From positions 1 through 25,603 of IMG/VR virus record IMGVR_UViG_3300046791_000106: a DNA stretch of 25,603 nt; one strand, given 5' to 3'. Below the pieces are notes generated by a model, which worked only from the letters and a program-made list of their open reading frames with translations, made no database searches and was not told the DNA's origin. Positions 7,979 to 14,895 of this stretch are shown here, piece by piece. Made by a program: the position numbers and the translations under genes. Each line of letters begins with the position of its first letter. Within the stretch, counting starts at the first letter, position 1. The DNA is from a virus.

Positions 7979-8733
7979 TATGCAAACATCCTCTGCCCGA
8001 CATCTTCGACAAAAGCAAAGTGCTGCCCCTTTGCATGCTTCTGGCCACGATCGTAGCGGCAAACTCTACTGATGGTCCCCTTGTCTACACCAATAGATTC
8101 GGCGGCGCGAGAAGCGCTCCCGTATATAACTCCGGTGTCCAGACAAATAACAGGCTTGCCGCTACGGTTCCTCTGCCTAGGTAACCGTTCACGGGGTATT
8201 GTTGGCCTTTTGCGCCTAGCAACACCTATACTCTCGATTAAGGCGATGGAGTCACGCCGTTGCGCGCTCGTCATGGGGGCTGCAAAATATTGAAAGTGTA
8301 GCCCCCTGCAAGTCGTCGCTACCCCACGACAGATACCGGCTATATTGGAGGGAGACCCGCGTACCGCAGATGCGGCAGCCAGTACGCTCTCATAAACTTT
8401 CCCTGTCTCGAGACATATTACTGGTTTTTTTCGGCCGGCTGGAATAGGAGCCATATTCCCCCCAGCGCAAGCATTGTATTCTGGCTGCCAATCCCTGACC
8501 AAGACAAACTCATGATGGTAGGCCAAAACTCTAAAAGCAAAAGAAGCCACCACCTTCCACTCGAACGCCGACTCTCCATATTTTCTTATCGCCGCATACA
8601 GCCGCGGACATCGCACACTTCCTTGGTGGGCTTGATTGACGTGGCGCGCTTTCCGAGCAGGCAGCCCTTGACCGGTAACGCCAATGTAGCGCTTGCCATT
8701 TACTTTGTTGGTGGCAACGTAAACAACAAACAT
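7978..8733 (-). CDS. GIY-YIG homing endonuclease with two modular DNA-binding repeats (251 aa)
   Basis: The N-terminal GIY-YIG nuclease domain spans residues 1-95. It shows VVYVATNKVNGKRYIG (3-18, the GIY and YIG strands), candidate catalytic R27/R30, E75 in HHEFVLV, and the closing EYNACAGG (85-92). Two intron-encoded-nuclease repeats (NUMOD/IENR1 type) follow at 102-150 and 192-241. Each starts KPVICL[ED]TG..Y.S and ends GLHFQYF or GQHFAFV; they should bind the target site. I chose the ATG at 8733 over a TTG at 8742. This is a free-standing selfish gene inserted between a connector gene and a small structural gene, and its stop overlaps the next start (TAATG). Confidence 0.9.
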   Translation of the reverse strand: MFVVYVATNKVNGKRYIGVTGQGLPARKARHVNQAHQGSVRCPRLYAAIRKYGESAFEWKVVASFAFRVLAYHHEFVLVRDWQPEYNACAGGNMAPIPAGRKKPVICLETGKVYESVLAAASAVRGSPSNIAGICRGVATTCRGLHFQYFAAPMTSAQRRDSIALIESIGVARRKRPTIPRERLPRQRNRSGKPVICLDTGVIYGSASRAAESIGVDKGTISRVCRYDRGQKHAKGQHFAFVEDVGQRMFA

Positions 8734-8751
8734 CCGAGTCAAGCCCTTAAC

Positions 8752-9444
8752 TTATCTTCTGTAATAGGAACTTAATGTTGGCGTTATGGATAACGGTACA
8801 TTTTCGACATTTTGGGTAGCCGCCACGCTCCACGCCTCTTGTGCATCAGCCTTTCTAACAGCTTCCAGTGCCGGCGCATACTTCCTAGACAGCCTATGGG
8901 CTAATGCCGCCGCAAACCAGTCCAGCCACAAGTACGGCAGGTCCGGCGTCTCGCCCCCGGGCAAATTGGCATCCTGCATCTGAGCGCAGGCGTAATAGTT
9001 GAGCGTCCACATATTGGCTTGGTTCGGCACCGGCCACACCGTGAACGTCGGCGCTATCAGTCGGTCAAACCAGAACGACGTCGGACGGCCCGGCGTCTGC
9101 TTGTTGGACATGCTCGCATATTCGGTACGGCTGATCGGGGTGATGGTGGTGTCGGATGCGGTGACACCGGTACCGGTCGTAATCCATGCGTCGAGCATCA
9201 TCACGACACGCGCCGGGACCGTGTAGGTGAGCTGGCCGCTGATCATCGGTACCGAGATCAGTTCTACCTTCCAGAGATTGACCTGTTTGTTCGCGGCTTC
9301 GACCAGCAGCAGGTTCAGCGCACGCCGCGCGTCGACCATGTGCTCTTGGCGAATCGATGTCGGGCGCACGTTGATACGGCTGAACGCCTCTAGGACGGTC
9401 TCGCCGTTTGACATCGTGAAGTTGTATTGACCACTTGAGGTCAT
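8752..9444 (-). CDS. Head-tail connector / gp4-like tail accessory protein (230 aa)
   Basis: The ATG at 9444 has a strong AAGGAG site. The N-terminal helical part (EAFSRINVRPTSIRQEHM, then DARRALNLLLVEAANKQ, residues about 19-54) is followed by a beta section ending in QLTYTVPARVVMMLDAW, a TPISRTEYASM motif, and a PTFTVWPVPN segment. The C-terminus is helical (LDWFAAALAHRLSRKYAP). This layout matches P22 gp4-like and related DNA-packaging completion proteins that attach below the portal. The call is moderate: it could also be a tail-tube adaptor. Confidence 0.65.
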   Translation of the reverse strand: MTSSGQYNFTMSNGETVLEAFSRINVRPTSIRQEHMVDARRALNLLLVEAANKQVNLWKVELISVPMISGQLTYTVPARVVMMLDAWITTGTGVTASDTTITPISRTEYASMSNKQTPGRPTSFWFDRLIAPTFTVWPVPNQANMWTLNYYACAQMQDANLPGGETPDLPYLWLDWFAAALAHRLSRKYAPALEAVRKADAQEAWSVAATQNVENVPLSITPTLSSYYRR

Positions 9445-9503
9445 GGATTACGGCTCCTTCTAGGCCGCCGCGATCCCATGATCTCAGCATCCCAGATCTC
9501 AGA

Positions 9504-9722
9504 TCAAGTGAAAACGGCCAACTCTTCCAAGGCGATTACAGTTGGGAAGTCCGTAGAGAACGCCCCAGGCTCTCCGTCATAGGTGTTCACCACCACGGCG
9601 ATATCGTCGCTCACGGCGGCGGCCTGCCAACGGTAGCTTTGAGTCGCGGCATACATCGTGGGGGAAGTGAGGCTGGCCACGATCGCCTTGAAGTCGTTGT
9701 ATGATCCCGTTTGGATAACCAT
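9504..9722 (-). CDS. Small hypothetical phage protein (72 aa)
   Basis: The ATG at 9722 is preceded by AGAGGAG, overlapping the end of the previous gene, and is preferred over an alternative start at 9743. The sequence contains YNDFKAIVASLTSPTMYAATQ, then YRWQAAAVSDDIAVVVNTYDG, and looks like a small alpha/beta protein without signal peptide or membrane segment. It resembles small proteins found beside head-tail connector genes, but I do not recognise a family. About 60 bases with no gene separate it from the next start. Confidence 0.65.
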   Translation of the reverse strand: MVIQTGSYNDFKAIVASLTSPTMYAATQSYRWQAAAVSDDIAVVVNTYDGEPGAFSTDFPTVIALEELAVFT

Positions 9723-9727
9723 TTTAC

Positions 9728-10297
9728 TTACTCCTCTGACCACTCTGCATCAATTGCCCACGATGAGCCTGCCGAAGGTGCTGCCGCACAAATTCCATTA
9801 GCCGTTCCACGTAAAACCTGAGGCTGGTCCCAGTATACACTGAACTGAAACAGACCCTCAGAGCCCGCAACGGCCGCAGTCGTGCCGGAAAAAGTCATGT
9901 AACGATTTCTGACATTTCCAACAAGCGTCCCCGGCGTCGGGGTGGAAGTGAAATACATAGCGCTTGCAGTGGCGGCGGAGTTAAGCGGGTCACTGGCCAC
10001 GGGAGTGATGGCCGTCAATCCTCCGCCAGACCCCAAGGTGGAGCGTCTGACTATCGCCATACTCAACAAGACGGCGCCGGTTCCACCGGTGCCCGTGACT
10101 CTAATTCCCTTTACTTTTACGACCTTGGTCGCACTCCCATAAACGCAAAACAGATCGCCGATTGATGTACTGGCGAATGAATTGCTGGCGCTATAGGTGT
10201 TGATGTTGCTGACACCGGTGACCACCTGAGGATATGGCTGCGCCTCGGCTGCAGAGGTGCCCAGCATCAAAACAAAAATCAGGATCAAAGCCCGCAT
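9728..10297 (-). CDS. Secreted phage structural-like protein (189 aa)
   Basis: The ATG at 10297 has GAGGGG at a good distance; a GTG directly before it is the alternative. Residues 1-20 (MRALILIFVLMLGTSAAEAQ) form a Sec signal peptide with an AEA|Q cleavage site. The rest is Ser/Thr/Gly-rich and beta-like: SASNSFASTSIGDLFCVYG, VVKVKGIRVTGTGGTGAVL, and YMTFSGTTAAVAGSEGLFQF. Two Cys lie far apart (the FCVYG strand and GICAAAP). The body resembles phage head or tail decoration proteins, which normally lack export signals. It may be surface-exposed on the infected cell; the function is unknown. Confidence 0.7.
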   Translation of the reverse strand: MRALILIFVLMLGTSAAEAQPYPQVVTGVSNINTYSASNSFASTSIGDLFCVYGSATKVVKVKGIRVTGTGGTGAVLLSMAIVRRSTLGSGGGLTAITPVASDPLNSAATASAMYFTSTPTPGTLVGNVRNRYMTFSGTTAAVAGSEGLFQFSVYWDQPQVLRGTANGICAAAPSAGSSWAIDAEWSEE

Positions 10298-10307
10298 CAC
10301 TCACCCC

Positions 10308-10652
10308 TCAGTTTTTCGAAAGCCCCTGAACGGCCGTCATGGTCAAAGTACCGCCAGACAATGACGTTATATTGAGCCTTATCCGCGTCACCGGATTATT
10401 GATGACTGATATTTTGCTGCCTACCGTCCCGGCCGGAATATCTTGACTGTCGAACCATGTCGCGCCGGCGTCCGTTACGGTCGGAGAATCAAAATTATCG
10501 TATGTCATCTGAAGCTTGTAATTCGCCGTGGCTCCAGCGCCAACAATGCACGCAACGCTCGCCTGGAAAGGCGAAATGGAATGATCGAGATTGACGGAAG
10601 TCTGCGCGCCAGAGGACCCGGCTGGATATGTGATTGATTGCTGGTATGGCAT
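10308..10652 (-). CDS. Small beta-rich phage structural protein (114 aa)
   Basis: The ATG at 10652 has a strong AAGGA site about 6 bases away. The sequence is beta-strand rich with Ser/Thr/Ala: QQSITYPAGSSGAQTSVNLD, then KLQMTYDNFDSPTVTDAGATW, and a closing RIRLNITSLSGGTLTMTAVQG. It resembles small Ig-like or jelly-roll decoration proteins that coat phage particles. There is no signal peptide, unlike the neighbour directly downstream. Confidence 0.65.
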   Translation of the reverse strand: MPYQQSITYPAGSSGAQTSVNLDHSISPFQASVACIVGAGATANYKLQMTYDNFDSPTVTDAGATWFDSQDIPAGTVGSKISVINNPVTRIRLNITSLSGGTLTMTAVQGLSKN

Positions 10653-10674
10653 CTGCGGTCCTTTCTCCAGACCG

Positions 10675-10872
10675 CTAGTCGTCCAGCTTGATATCAGGAA
10701 ACTTGCGGTGGACTTTTGCTCTGATCTTGGCCTTCAACTCGGGATGAAACTGGCTTGCTCTCGCCATCGCATTCCGAGCATGATTCTTATCGTTGATGGG
10801 AAAGCTGCGGTCCGGTCCCGCGAAATCCTTCGCGGGTAACGCATTGCGCGTCTTGGCCGTAAGCTTCGCCAT
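10675..10872 (-). CDS. Small basic conserved phage protein (65 aa)
   Basis: The ATG at 10872 overlaps the end of the upstream gene, whose stop is at 10880, leaving a 7-base gap. A longer reading frame exists to 10965 but lies within the upstream gene. The protein shows KLTAKTRNALPAKDFAGP, then SFPINDKNHARNAMARAS and a basic C-terminal segment KAKIRAKVHRKFPDI. I recognise this as a small family common in phages and bacteria (LTA..RNALP..F..P and a P..D..HA..A motif). Its biochemical role is unknown. Confidence 0.75.
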   Translation of the reverse strand: MAKLTAKTRNALPAKDFAGPDRSFPINDKNHARNAMARASQFHPELKAKIRAKVHRKFPDIKLDD

Positions 10873-10879
10873 CGCAGCC

Positions 10880-11131
10880 TCAGTCCGCAGCCTTGCCCGG
10901 CGAGCTCGCCTTGCGGGCACTCGAAAACGGATTTTTGTCCGAACCGACCCGGCCGCCCGACGCACGGCGCGGACGATCCATCCGGTGCTTCGACTTGCCG
11001 CCCTCGGCGCTCATGACCTTGCCGCCCTTCTTCTTGCCTTCGGCTTCCTTGATCACGTCGTAGGCCGGGCTCTTCTTGACGATCTCGGTCGTGAGACCGC
11101 CGCCGCCCGCCTTGCACTTCTTGCCTTTCAT
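10880..11131 (-). CDS. Basic GGRV-motif phage protein, short form (83 aa)
   Basis: The ATG at 11131 is chosen over a TTG at 11161. The protein is Lys/Gly/Arg-rich and probably disordered: MKGKKCKAGGGG, then KKKGGKV, then SAEGGKSKHR and DRPRRASGGRV. The block SAEGGKS[RK]HR followed by DRP.RA[KS]GGRV is nearly the same as residues 51-72 of the 289-residue protein at 22387-23256 (18 of 22 positions by eye). The two proteins thus share a module although they sit 11 kb apart. Nucleic-acid binding, or a virion-internal role, is plausible but unproven. Confidence 0.7.
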   Translation of the reverse strand: MKGKKCKAGGGGLTTEIVKKSPAYDVIKEAEGKKKGGKVMSAEGGKSKHRMDRPRRASGGRVGSDKNPFSSARKASSPGKAAD

Positions 11132-11148
11132 GGCCTCAGTTCCCTTTC

Positions 11149-11649
11149 TTACGACATCCAAGCCGTGGTTTGAACGTAGCGCATCGTGATTCGGGTGGTG
11201 CCGGTTGACGTCGCCCCACTGACTGCGACAGTCGCCACAACACTCTTGTTGGTGCCTGTGTCGGCCATGGCGAGCAACTGCGCCGCAGTCGGCACGGGAG
11301 GACCAGCCGCTATGGTAGGAACCGTGGTCCGGCCCACGTCCACGCCACTGCCGGCCGTATTCTTCAGATTGAGGCTCGACATGTACTGCGTGCCAAGAGC
11401 AGCAGTACCGATCGTGAGACCAGCGCTTGTGCCGGAATTCCAGACGACACGATTGTCGATTAAGAAGTCCAGAATCTGGCAGTGCTCGGGGATGGTGAAC
11501 GTGCCCGAAACGTTGTTCGTGCTGTTCTGCACCAATTCCAGCGTCTGCGACAGAACCGCATAGCCGACGTTCGCCGGAGAACCATTGATCGAATTTTGCT
11601 GCGGACCCGAAATAAGCGGGCCTGCAAAGGATGTTCCGGGTGCCGGCAT
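11149..11649 (-). CDS. Phage structural protein, beta-rich (166 aa)
   Basis: The ATG at 11649 lies 3 bases after the HNH gene stop, with GGAG 8 bases upstream inside that gene. The protein reads FAGPLISGPQQNS, NVGYAVLSQTLELVQNST, FTIPEHCQILDFLID, then LTIGTAALGTQYM and TTRITMRYVQTTAW. This pattern is common in capsid-proximal phage proteins of about 150-170 residues, often annotated only as structural. Position a few genes after the major capsid protein supports a decoration or head-fibre role. Confidence 0.75.
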   Translation of the reverse strand: MPAPGTSFAGPLISGPQQNSINGSPANVGYAVLSQTLELVQNSTNNVSGTFTIPEHCQILDFLIDNRVVWNSGTSAGLTIGTAALGTQYMSSLNLKNTAGSGVDVGRTTVPTIAAGPPVPTAAQLLAMADTGTNKSVVATVAVSGATSTGTTRITMRYVQTTAWMS

Positions 11650-11652
11650 CGT

Positions 11653-12201
11653 TTAAGCTCCAAATCCCAAAGGTACGATCAGCGATGGGTCAACCATCCG
11701 AGGCACCAGTTCCTTCACGCTTCCGTCATGAGCGAATTCACCTTGGAGGCGCTCGGCTGCCGCAACATATGCGGCGTGGGCTGCCTCTTTGGTTCTGAAA
11801 TGTGATCCAAGGCTGATCTGCTTCATTTGATAAGTGATCGAGGCTTGCCACCGGCCCGTCCACTTTCCCTTCCGCATCACCTTGCAAGCACCCTTCAGTC
11901 CGCTTGTGTTCCGTGAGTGCCGCTTTGCATTCGCCGAGTTCTGCGAGTACGTCGCGATCCTCAAATTCTCTATCCGGTTGTCGGCCCTATCCCCGTTAAT
12001 GTGGTCGACTAACCCAACTGGGTCCTCTCCGTAATGGTAGAGCCACGCGAGCCGGTGAGCTAATTGGAGCTTCCCGTTCACTTTGATGTAGCGATAACCA
12101 TTTGCGGTTACTGATCCTGGCTCTGCCTTCCAACTAAAGCGACCCGTCTTGGGATCGTAATCAAAAATCTCTCTCAGATTATCCAATGTGGCTGCAGGCA
12201 T
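11653..12201 (-). CDS. HNH homing endonuclease with AP2 DNA-binding domain (182 aa)
   Basis: The ATG at 12201 has a strong AGGAGA site. Residues 45-90 carry the HNH core: QLAHRLAWLYHYG (H49), then VDHINGDRADNRIENLR (H67, N69, N75, N79). An AP2-type DNA-binding domain follows at about 102-155 (GLKGACKVMRKGKWTGRW, then HFRTKEAAHAAYVAAAE). A short tail DGSVKELVPRMVDPSLIVP ends the protein. This architecture is standard for free-standing phage homing endonucleases. It sits directly after the major capsid gene in an AT-richer pocket (12202-12262), as expected of an insertion. Nucleolytic residues look intact. Confidence 0.92.
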   Translation of the reverse strand: MPAATLDNLREIFDYDPKTGRFSWKAEPGSVTANGYRYIKVNGKLQLAHRLAWLYHYGEDPVGLVDHINGDRADNRIENLRIATYSQNSANAKRHSRNTSGLKGACKVMRKGKWTGRWQASITYQMKQISLGSHFRTKEAAHAAYVAAAERLQGEFAHDGSVKELVPRMVDPSLIVPLGFGA

Positions 12202-12262
12202 TTGGCTCTCCTATTTAAGATAACCAAATATGTACCAACAAAATTCACACTAGGCAACCCAT

Positions 12263-13177
12263 TCAACTCGTGGGATTTTCTCCCCACGCGGCGCGCGGAT
12301 CGTTGTACCCGAACGAATAGCGCTCGTACGCTTTTACGAGGAGGTTGTCAGTGATATTGTCCACCCACATATCGCTCTCGTAAGGAATACGAAGCATGTG
12401 GATCAGGCCCTCGATGTTCGTTGTGAGGAACCATGCGAAGTTGGACGTGAGGAAGTCCATCACCAGGAATCCTTCGGGAAGGCCGCCGGACAGCGTGAGG
12501 ATGGCGTTGACGTCGTTGTCGGCGGTGCCCGGGCGAAGCTCCGTCTTCATCAGGCGGATGGCGACTTGCTCGAGGTTCGGCGGAACGATCAGCCGTCGGG
12601 CGCGGGACAGGATACGAAGACCGCGCTCGTTCACGAACTGGGTGCGCACGTTGGTCATGTTGGCCAGCAGCGACGATTCGTTCAGGGATTTTGGCACGGT
12701 TGAAGTGTTGGCCCATGTGCCGCCGTCGAAGGGATGGGCGGTGGAGAACAGCGCGACACCGTCGCCGATCTGCGACGAGTTGTAGGTGAAGCCGAGGTTC
12801 AGAACGTTGGCGCCCTGGATTTCCTTGAACTGGGCGAACGCTTCCTGGAGCTTCAGGTTGGTCGGGTTGAATTGCGCCTTGTAGAGGTTGTCGTCGATGG
12901 CCTTGCGGGTGATCGCGTAACCGAGGGCGACCTCGATGTGCACGAAGGCCCAGGTGAAGCGCTCGCCCGCGTTGTTGTCGAACTGGGTCGCGGCGCCTTC
13001 GTCCTTCAGGAACGGCAGAGCGACGAACGCCATCTGGGTCGATCGCTCGACCGCCATCGCGGACTTGTGGGTCTTGAAAACTTTGTCCCACTGACGCGGT
13101 ATCATGTCGTAGGAGCCACGGACGTCGAAGAGGCCGGGCAGGAGTTCGGAGCGGATGCTAGCGAGGGCTACGGGCAT
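12263..13177 (-). CDS. Major capsid protein, Mu gpT-like / HK97 fold (304 aa)
   Basis: The protein has the features of the gpT-like major head subunit family. These are an N-terminal segment followed by FDNNAGERFTWAFVHIEVALGYAITRKAIDD (within residues 66-96), GVALFSTAHPFDGGTWANT (140-158), a helical RTQFVNERGLRILSR, and RRLIVPPNLEQVAIRLMKTE followed by LRPGTADNDVNAI. The C-terminus WVDNITDNLLVKAYERYSFG matches the P-domain strand and helix of the same family. Its length fits. It should form the icosahedral shell around the scaffold. The ATG at 13177 has AAGGA about 10 bases upstream. Confidence 0.88.
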   Translation of the reverse strand: MPVALASIRSELLPGLFDVRGSYDMIPRQWDKVFKTHKSAMAVERSTQMAFVALPFLKDEGAATQFDNNAGERFTWAFVHIEVALGYAITRKAIDDNLYKAQFNPTNLKLQEAFAQFKEIQGANVLNLGFTYNSSQIGDGVALFSTAHPFDGGTWANTSTVPKSLNESSLLANMTNVRTQFVNERGLRILSRARRLIVPPNLEQVAIRLMKTELRPGTADNDVNAILTLSGGLPEGFLVMDFLTSNFAWFLTTNIEGLIHMLRIPYESDMWVDNITDNLLVKAYERYSFGYNDPRAAWGENPTS

Positions 13178-13190
13178 GGATCATTTTTCC

Positions 13191-13616
13191 TTAAACTGCG
13201 CCTATTGGCATCCAGAGAGTCGAAGACACTTTACGGAAGGCTATGCCGCCACGAACGAAATCAACGTCACACCCAGCCGCATAGTTTGTGCCTGTGCTAA
13301 CCGGGCGCGGGACAATCGACTCCCCTACGTTTGGGAAAACGCGAGGGTTGGTCGCTTGCGGTGGCGGCGCATAAACCTCCACCACATCGCCTATTTCAGC
13401 ATCTGCCGGCAGTCGTGCATAAATGTTGTACCCAACCCCCGGCACCACTGAAGTCTCAACCAGAACTACGGTCACTTGGGAAACTCTCGTGATGGGAGGG
13501 GCATCATTACCCGCAGCCCCATTGAAAGCCGTACCGCCCATCATCGTCACAATGGCCGTACCCGACCGATTGTAGATCACCGTAGGCGTTCCGAGTGGGT
13601 CAACAACAGTTGTCAT
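13191..13616 (-). CDS. Small structural protein beside the capsid gene (141 aa)
   Basis: The ATG at 13616 follows the cement-like gene by 4 bases. The protein is beta-rich: PTVIYNRSGTAIVTMMGG, then VSQVTVVLVETSVVPGVGYN, GDVVEVYAPPP, and a Cys-containing end AAGCDVDFVRGGIAFRK. Proteins of this size between cement and major capsid genes often decorate or stabilise the head. I do not recognise a specific family. Confidence 0.65.
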   Translation of the reverse strand: MTTVVDPLGTPTVIYNRSGTAIVTMMGGTAFNGAAGNDAPPITRVSQVTVVLVETSVVPGVGYNIYARLPADAEIGDVVEVYAPPPQATNPRVFPNVGESIVPRPVSTGTNYAAGCDVDFVRGGIAFRKVSSTLWMPIGAV

Positions 13617-13620
13617 GGGG

Positions 13621-14211
13621 TTAAGCCGACCCCGTCATGGTCTTGAACAGCTGGTTGTTGAACGTCACCACAGCCCAGTTAAAGTTGGACGTCGGGTCGG
13701 ACCCGTTACCAATTCCTTGGTACAAACCGTAGACCTGAAACGGCAGTGTGGTGGTGACGCCGCGAGAACCTTGGTCCAACGTCGCACCCGAAAAACCGCC
13801 GCCGACTGTTGAGCCGGTGCCGATATTGTAGTTCATGTTCACGCCGATATCGGTATTGGTGACAGCGGTAAGCAGGGCTGCCGCCAAGAACAGTGCATTC
13901 GGAGCGTTGATGACGTAAGCGGTCGCATCCTGTGCGGCTGCGCCTGGCCAAAACGGAGACCACTGGGGGGTACCACCGCCTACAGGGATATAAACGCAGC
14001 CATCGAAGATGCCGGTAAGTGGGATGGTCGTCACAGCCGAGGCGCCTTGACCGATGTAAGCGGTGGTGCCGACTTTGGTGACAGGGTCACCTCGAAAAAT
14101 CTTGGTAGTATTGGCGGACGATATCAGGCGGGTTGCCATCTGATAGTCAGGAGCGCCACCGGAAAGGAACCCGATATGGCGAAATCCATAAGTTGATTGC
14201 GTGTTGGCCAT
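13621..14211 (-). CDS. Capsid cement-like / decoration protein (196 aa)
   Basis: The protein starts MANTQSTYGFRHIGFLSGGAP, then YQMATRLI and a KIFRGDPVTKVG strand. It continues GIFDGCVYIP, YVINAPNALFLAAA and a Gly-rich end. This ordering (N-terminal G[FL]RP-like segment, a [IV]F.GD.V strand, a GV..G strand and a Y.[VI].[AD][PD]...F strand) matches the Gp24-type structural cement proteins that bind between capsomers in podoviruses. It is the first gene after the promoter at 14376-14405. The AGGGAG site is about 12 bases from the ATG, longer than ideal. Confidence 0.7.
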   Translation of the reverse strand: MANTQSTYGFRHIGFLSGGAPDYQMATRLISSANTTKIFRGDPVTKVGTTAYIGQGASAVTTIPLTGIFDGCVYIPVGGGTPQWSPFWPGAAAQDATAYVINAPNALFLAAALLTAVTNTDIGVNMNYNIGTGSTVGGGFSGATLDQGSRGVTTTLPFQVYGLYQGIGNGSDPTSNFNWAVVTFNNQLFKTMTGSA

Positions 14212-14375
14212 AGCCAGAACCGCTCCCTGTTACGTGGAGGCTGTCAGGCAGGCACTGCCGGATTTGTCGCCTTGGAAACCGCCCAACGCAGGGGCAGTCA
14301 GAGGGTCAGGGAGTCGCTTCGCTGTCGTCTCGACCTAGACCAGATTTTTCCATCGCGTGATGGATGTTGGGTTCC
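14212..14375 (-). other. Untranslated leader of the capsid operon
   Basis: The roughly 160 bases between the proposed promoter and the first capsid-operon gene hold no convincing gene; the longest small frame is 15 codons. A perfect 6-base inverted repeat, tccatc-gcgt-gatgga, sits close after the transcription start (14349-14364). The rest shows no recognised riboswitch. Confidence 0.4.
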
Positions 14376-14405
14376 GCTATACAGCCTAAATAATCATCTC
14401 GTCAA
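14376..14405 (-). promoter_or_regulatory. sigma70-like promoter for the capsid/tail operon
   Basis: On the minus strand a TTGACG -35 box (14400-14405) and a TATAGC -10 box (14376-14381) are separated by 18 bases. It lies directly after the intrinsic terminator and reads toward the cement gene. Predicted start of transcription is near 14369. Confidence 0.6.
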
Positions 14406-14410
14406 TAGCC

Positions 14411-14440
14411 CAACGAAAAGCCGCCCGGCTAAGGGCGGCC
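14411..14440 (-). terminator. Intrinsic terminator ending the accessory cassette
   Basis: On the minus strand a perfect 7-base stem GCCGCCC / GGGCGGC (14433-14439 and 14420-14426) with a 6-base loop TTAGCC is followed by TTTT (14416-14419). It lies about 45 bases after the last gene of the cassette. Confidence 0.8.
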
Positions 14441-14485
14441 ATTCAACATCCCCTGCAGATGCTAGGCGAGCGATCGACGATGGGG

Positions 14486-14701
14486 CTATCGGAGTCGAAA
14501 GTTGGCGAAACCGCCGCCACCTCCAAGGACCATCTGCACGAGCCACAGGATGCAGATCAGGGCTACTATCACCCACAGGATCTGTATGACTTTCGGCGGA
14601 ATTGGCACGCCGAGCACATCCTGTAAAACCCAAATTATCAAATAAATTACCAGCGCGAGAACGCAAACGTAGATCAGGAATGTTATGACTGCCGGGAGCA
14701 T
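14486..14701 (-). CDS. Small two-segment membrane protein (71 aa)
   Basis: The ATG at 14701 has GAGG about 10 bases upstream. Two hydrophobic segments are obvious: about residues 3-27 (VITFLIYVCVLALVIYLIIW) and 38-60 (VIQILWVIVALICILWLVQM). They are joined by a short linker with PIPP, followed by GGGGG and a short basic tail FANFRLR. Two-helix proteins of this size can be holins, but no endolysin is in the window. The cassette context allows a superinfection-exclusion or membrane-anchor role. It is the last gene before the terminator. Confidence 0.7.
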   Translation of the reverse strand: MLPAVITFLIYVCVLALVIYLIIWVLQDVLGVPIPPKVIQILWVIVALICILWLVQMVLGGGGGFANFRLR

Positions 14702-14734
14702 GGCTTGGCCCTCTGATGAATGGGAGCAATGCGC

Positions 14735-14881
14735 CTACGGAACTTTGGTTCCTTCGTTCTCTTGGTGCGCCCGTATCTTCAATGAAATATCCCGCGCTTG
14801 GCAGGATCGAAGCACCGAAAGCGAGGTCAGTGCCACATTGCACAGCGCCGTCATCAAAAGAGCAACTTCGCCCCAACTCAT
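14735..14881 (-). CDS. Tiny single-pass membrane protein (48 aa)
   Basis: The short frame starts with ATG at 14881 and reads MSWGEVALLMTALCNVALTS followed by LSVLRSCQARDISLKIRAHQ and a polar end. One hydrophobic segment (residues 5-24) precedes a basic/polar helix, the layout of a small inner-membrane protein with a cytoplasmic tail. The SD is weak (CCGAG). It fills the gap between two other membrane-protein genes, which supports reality, but it is too short for certainty. Confidence 0.5.
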   Translation of the reverse strand: MSWGEVALLMTALCNVALTSLSVLRSCQARDISLKIRAHQENEGTKVP

Positions 14882-14895
14882 CTCGGTTCAATCCA

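Noticed and set aside
12348-13091. 247-codon minus-strand frame overlapping the capsid gene
   Set aside because: It lies in another phase of the major capsid gene and is Arg/His/Gln-rich without motifs; typical third-position GC shadow.
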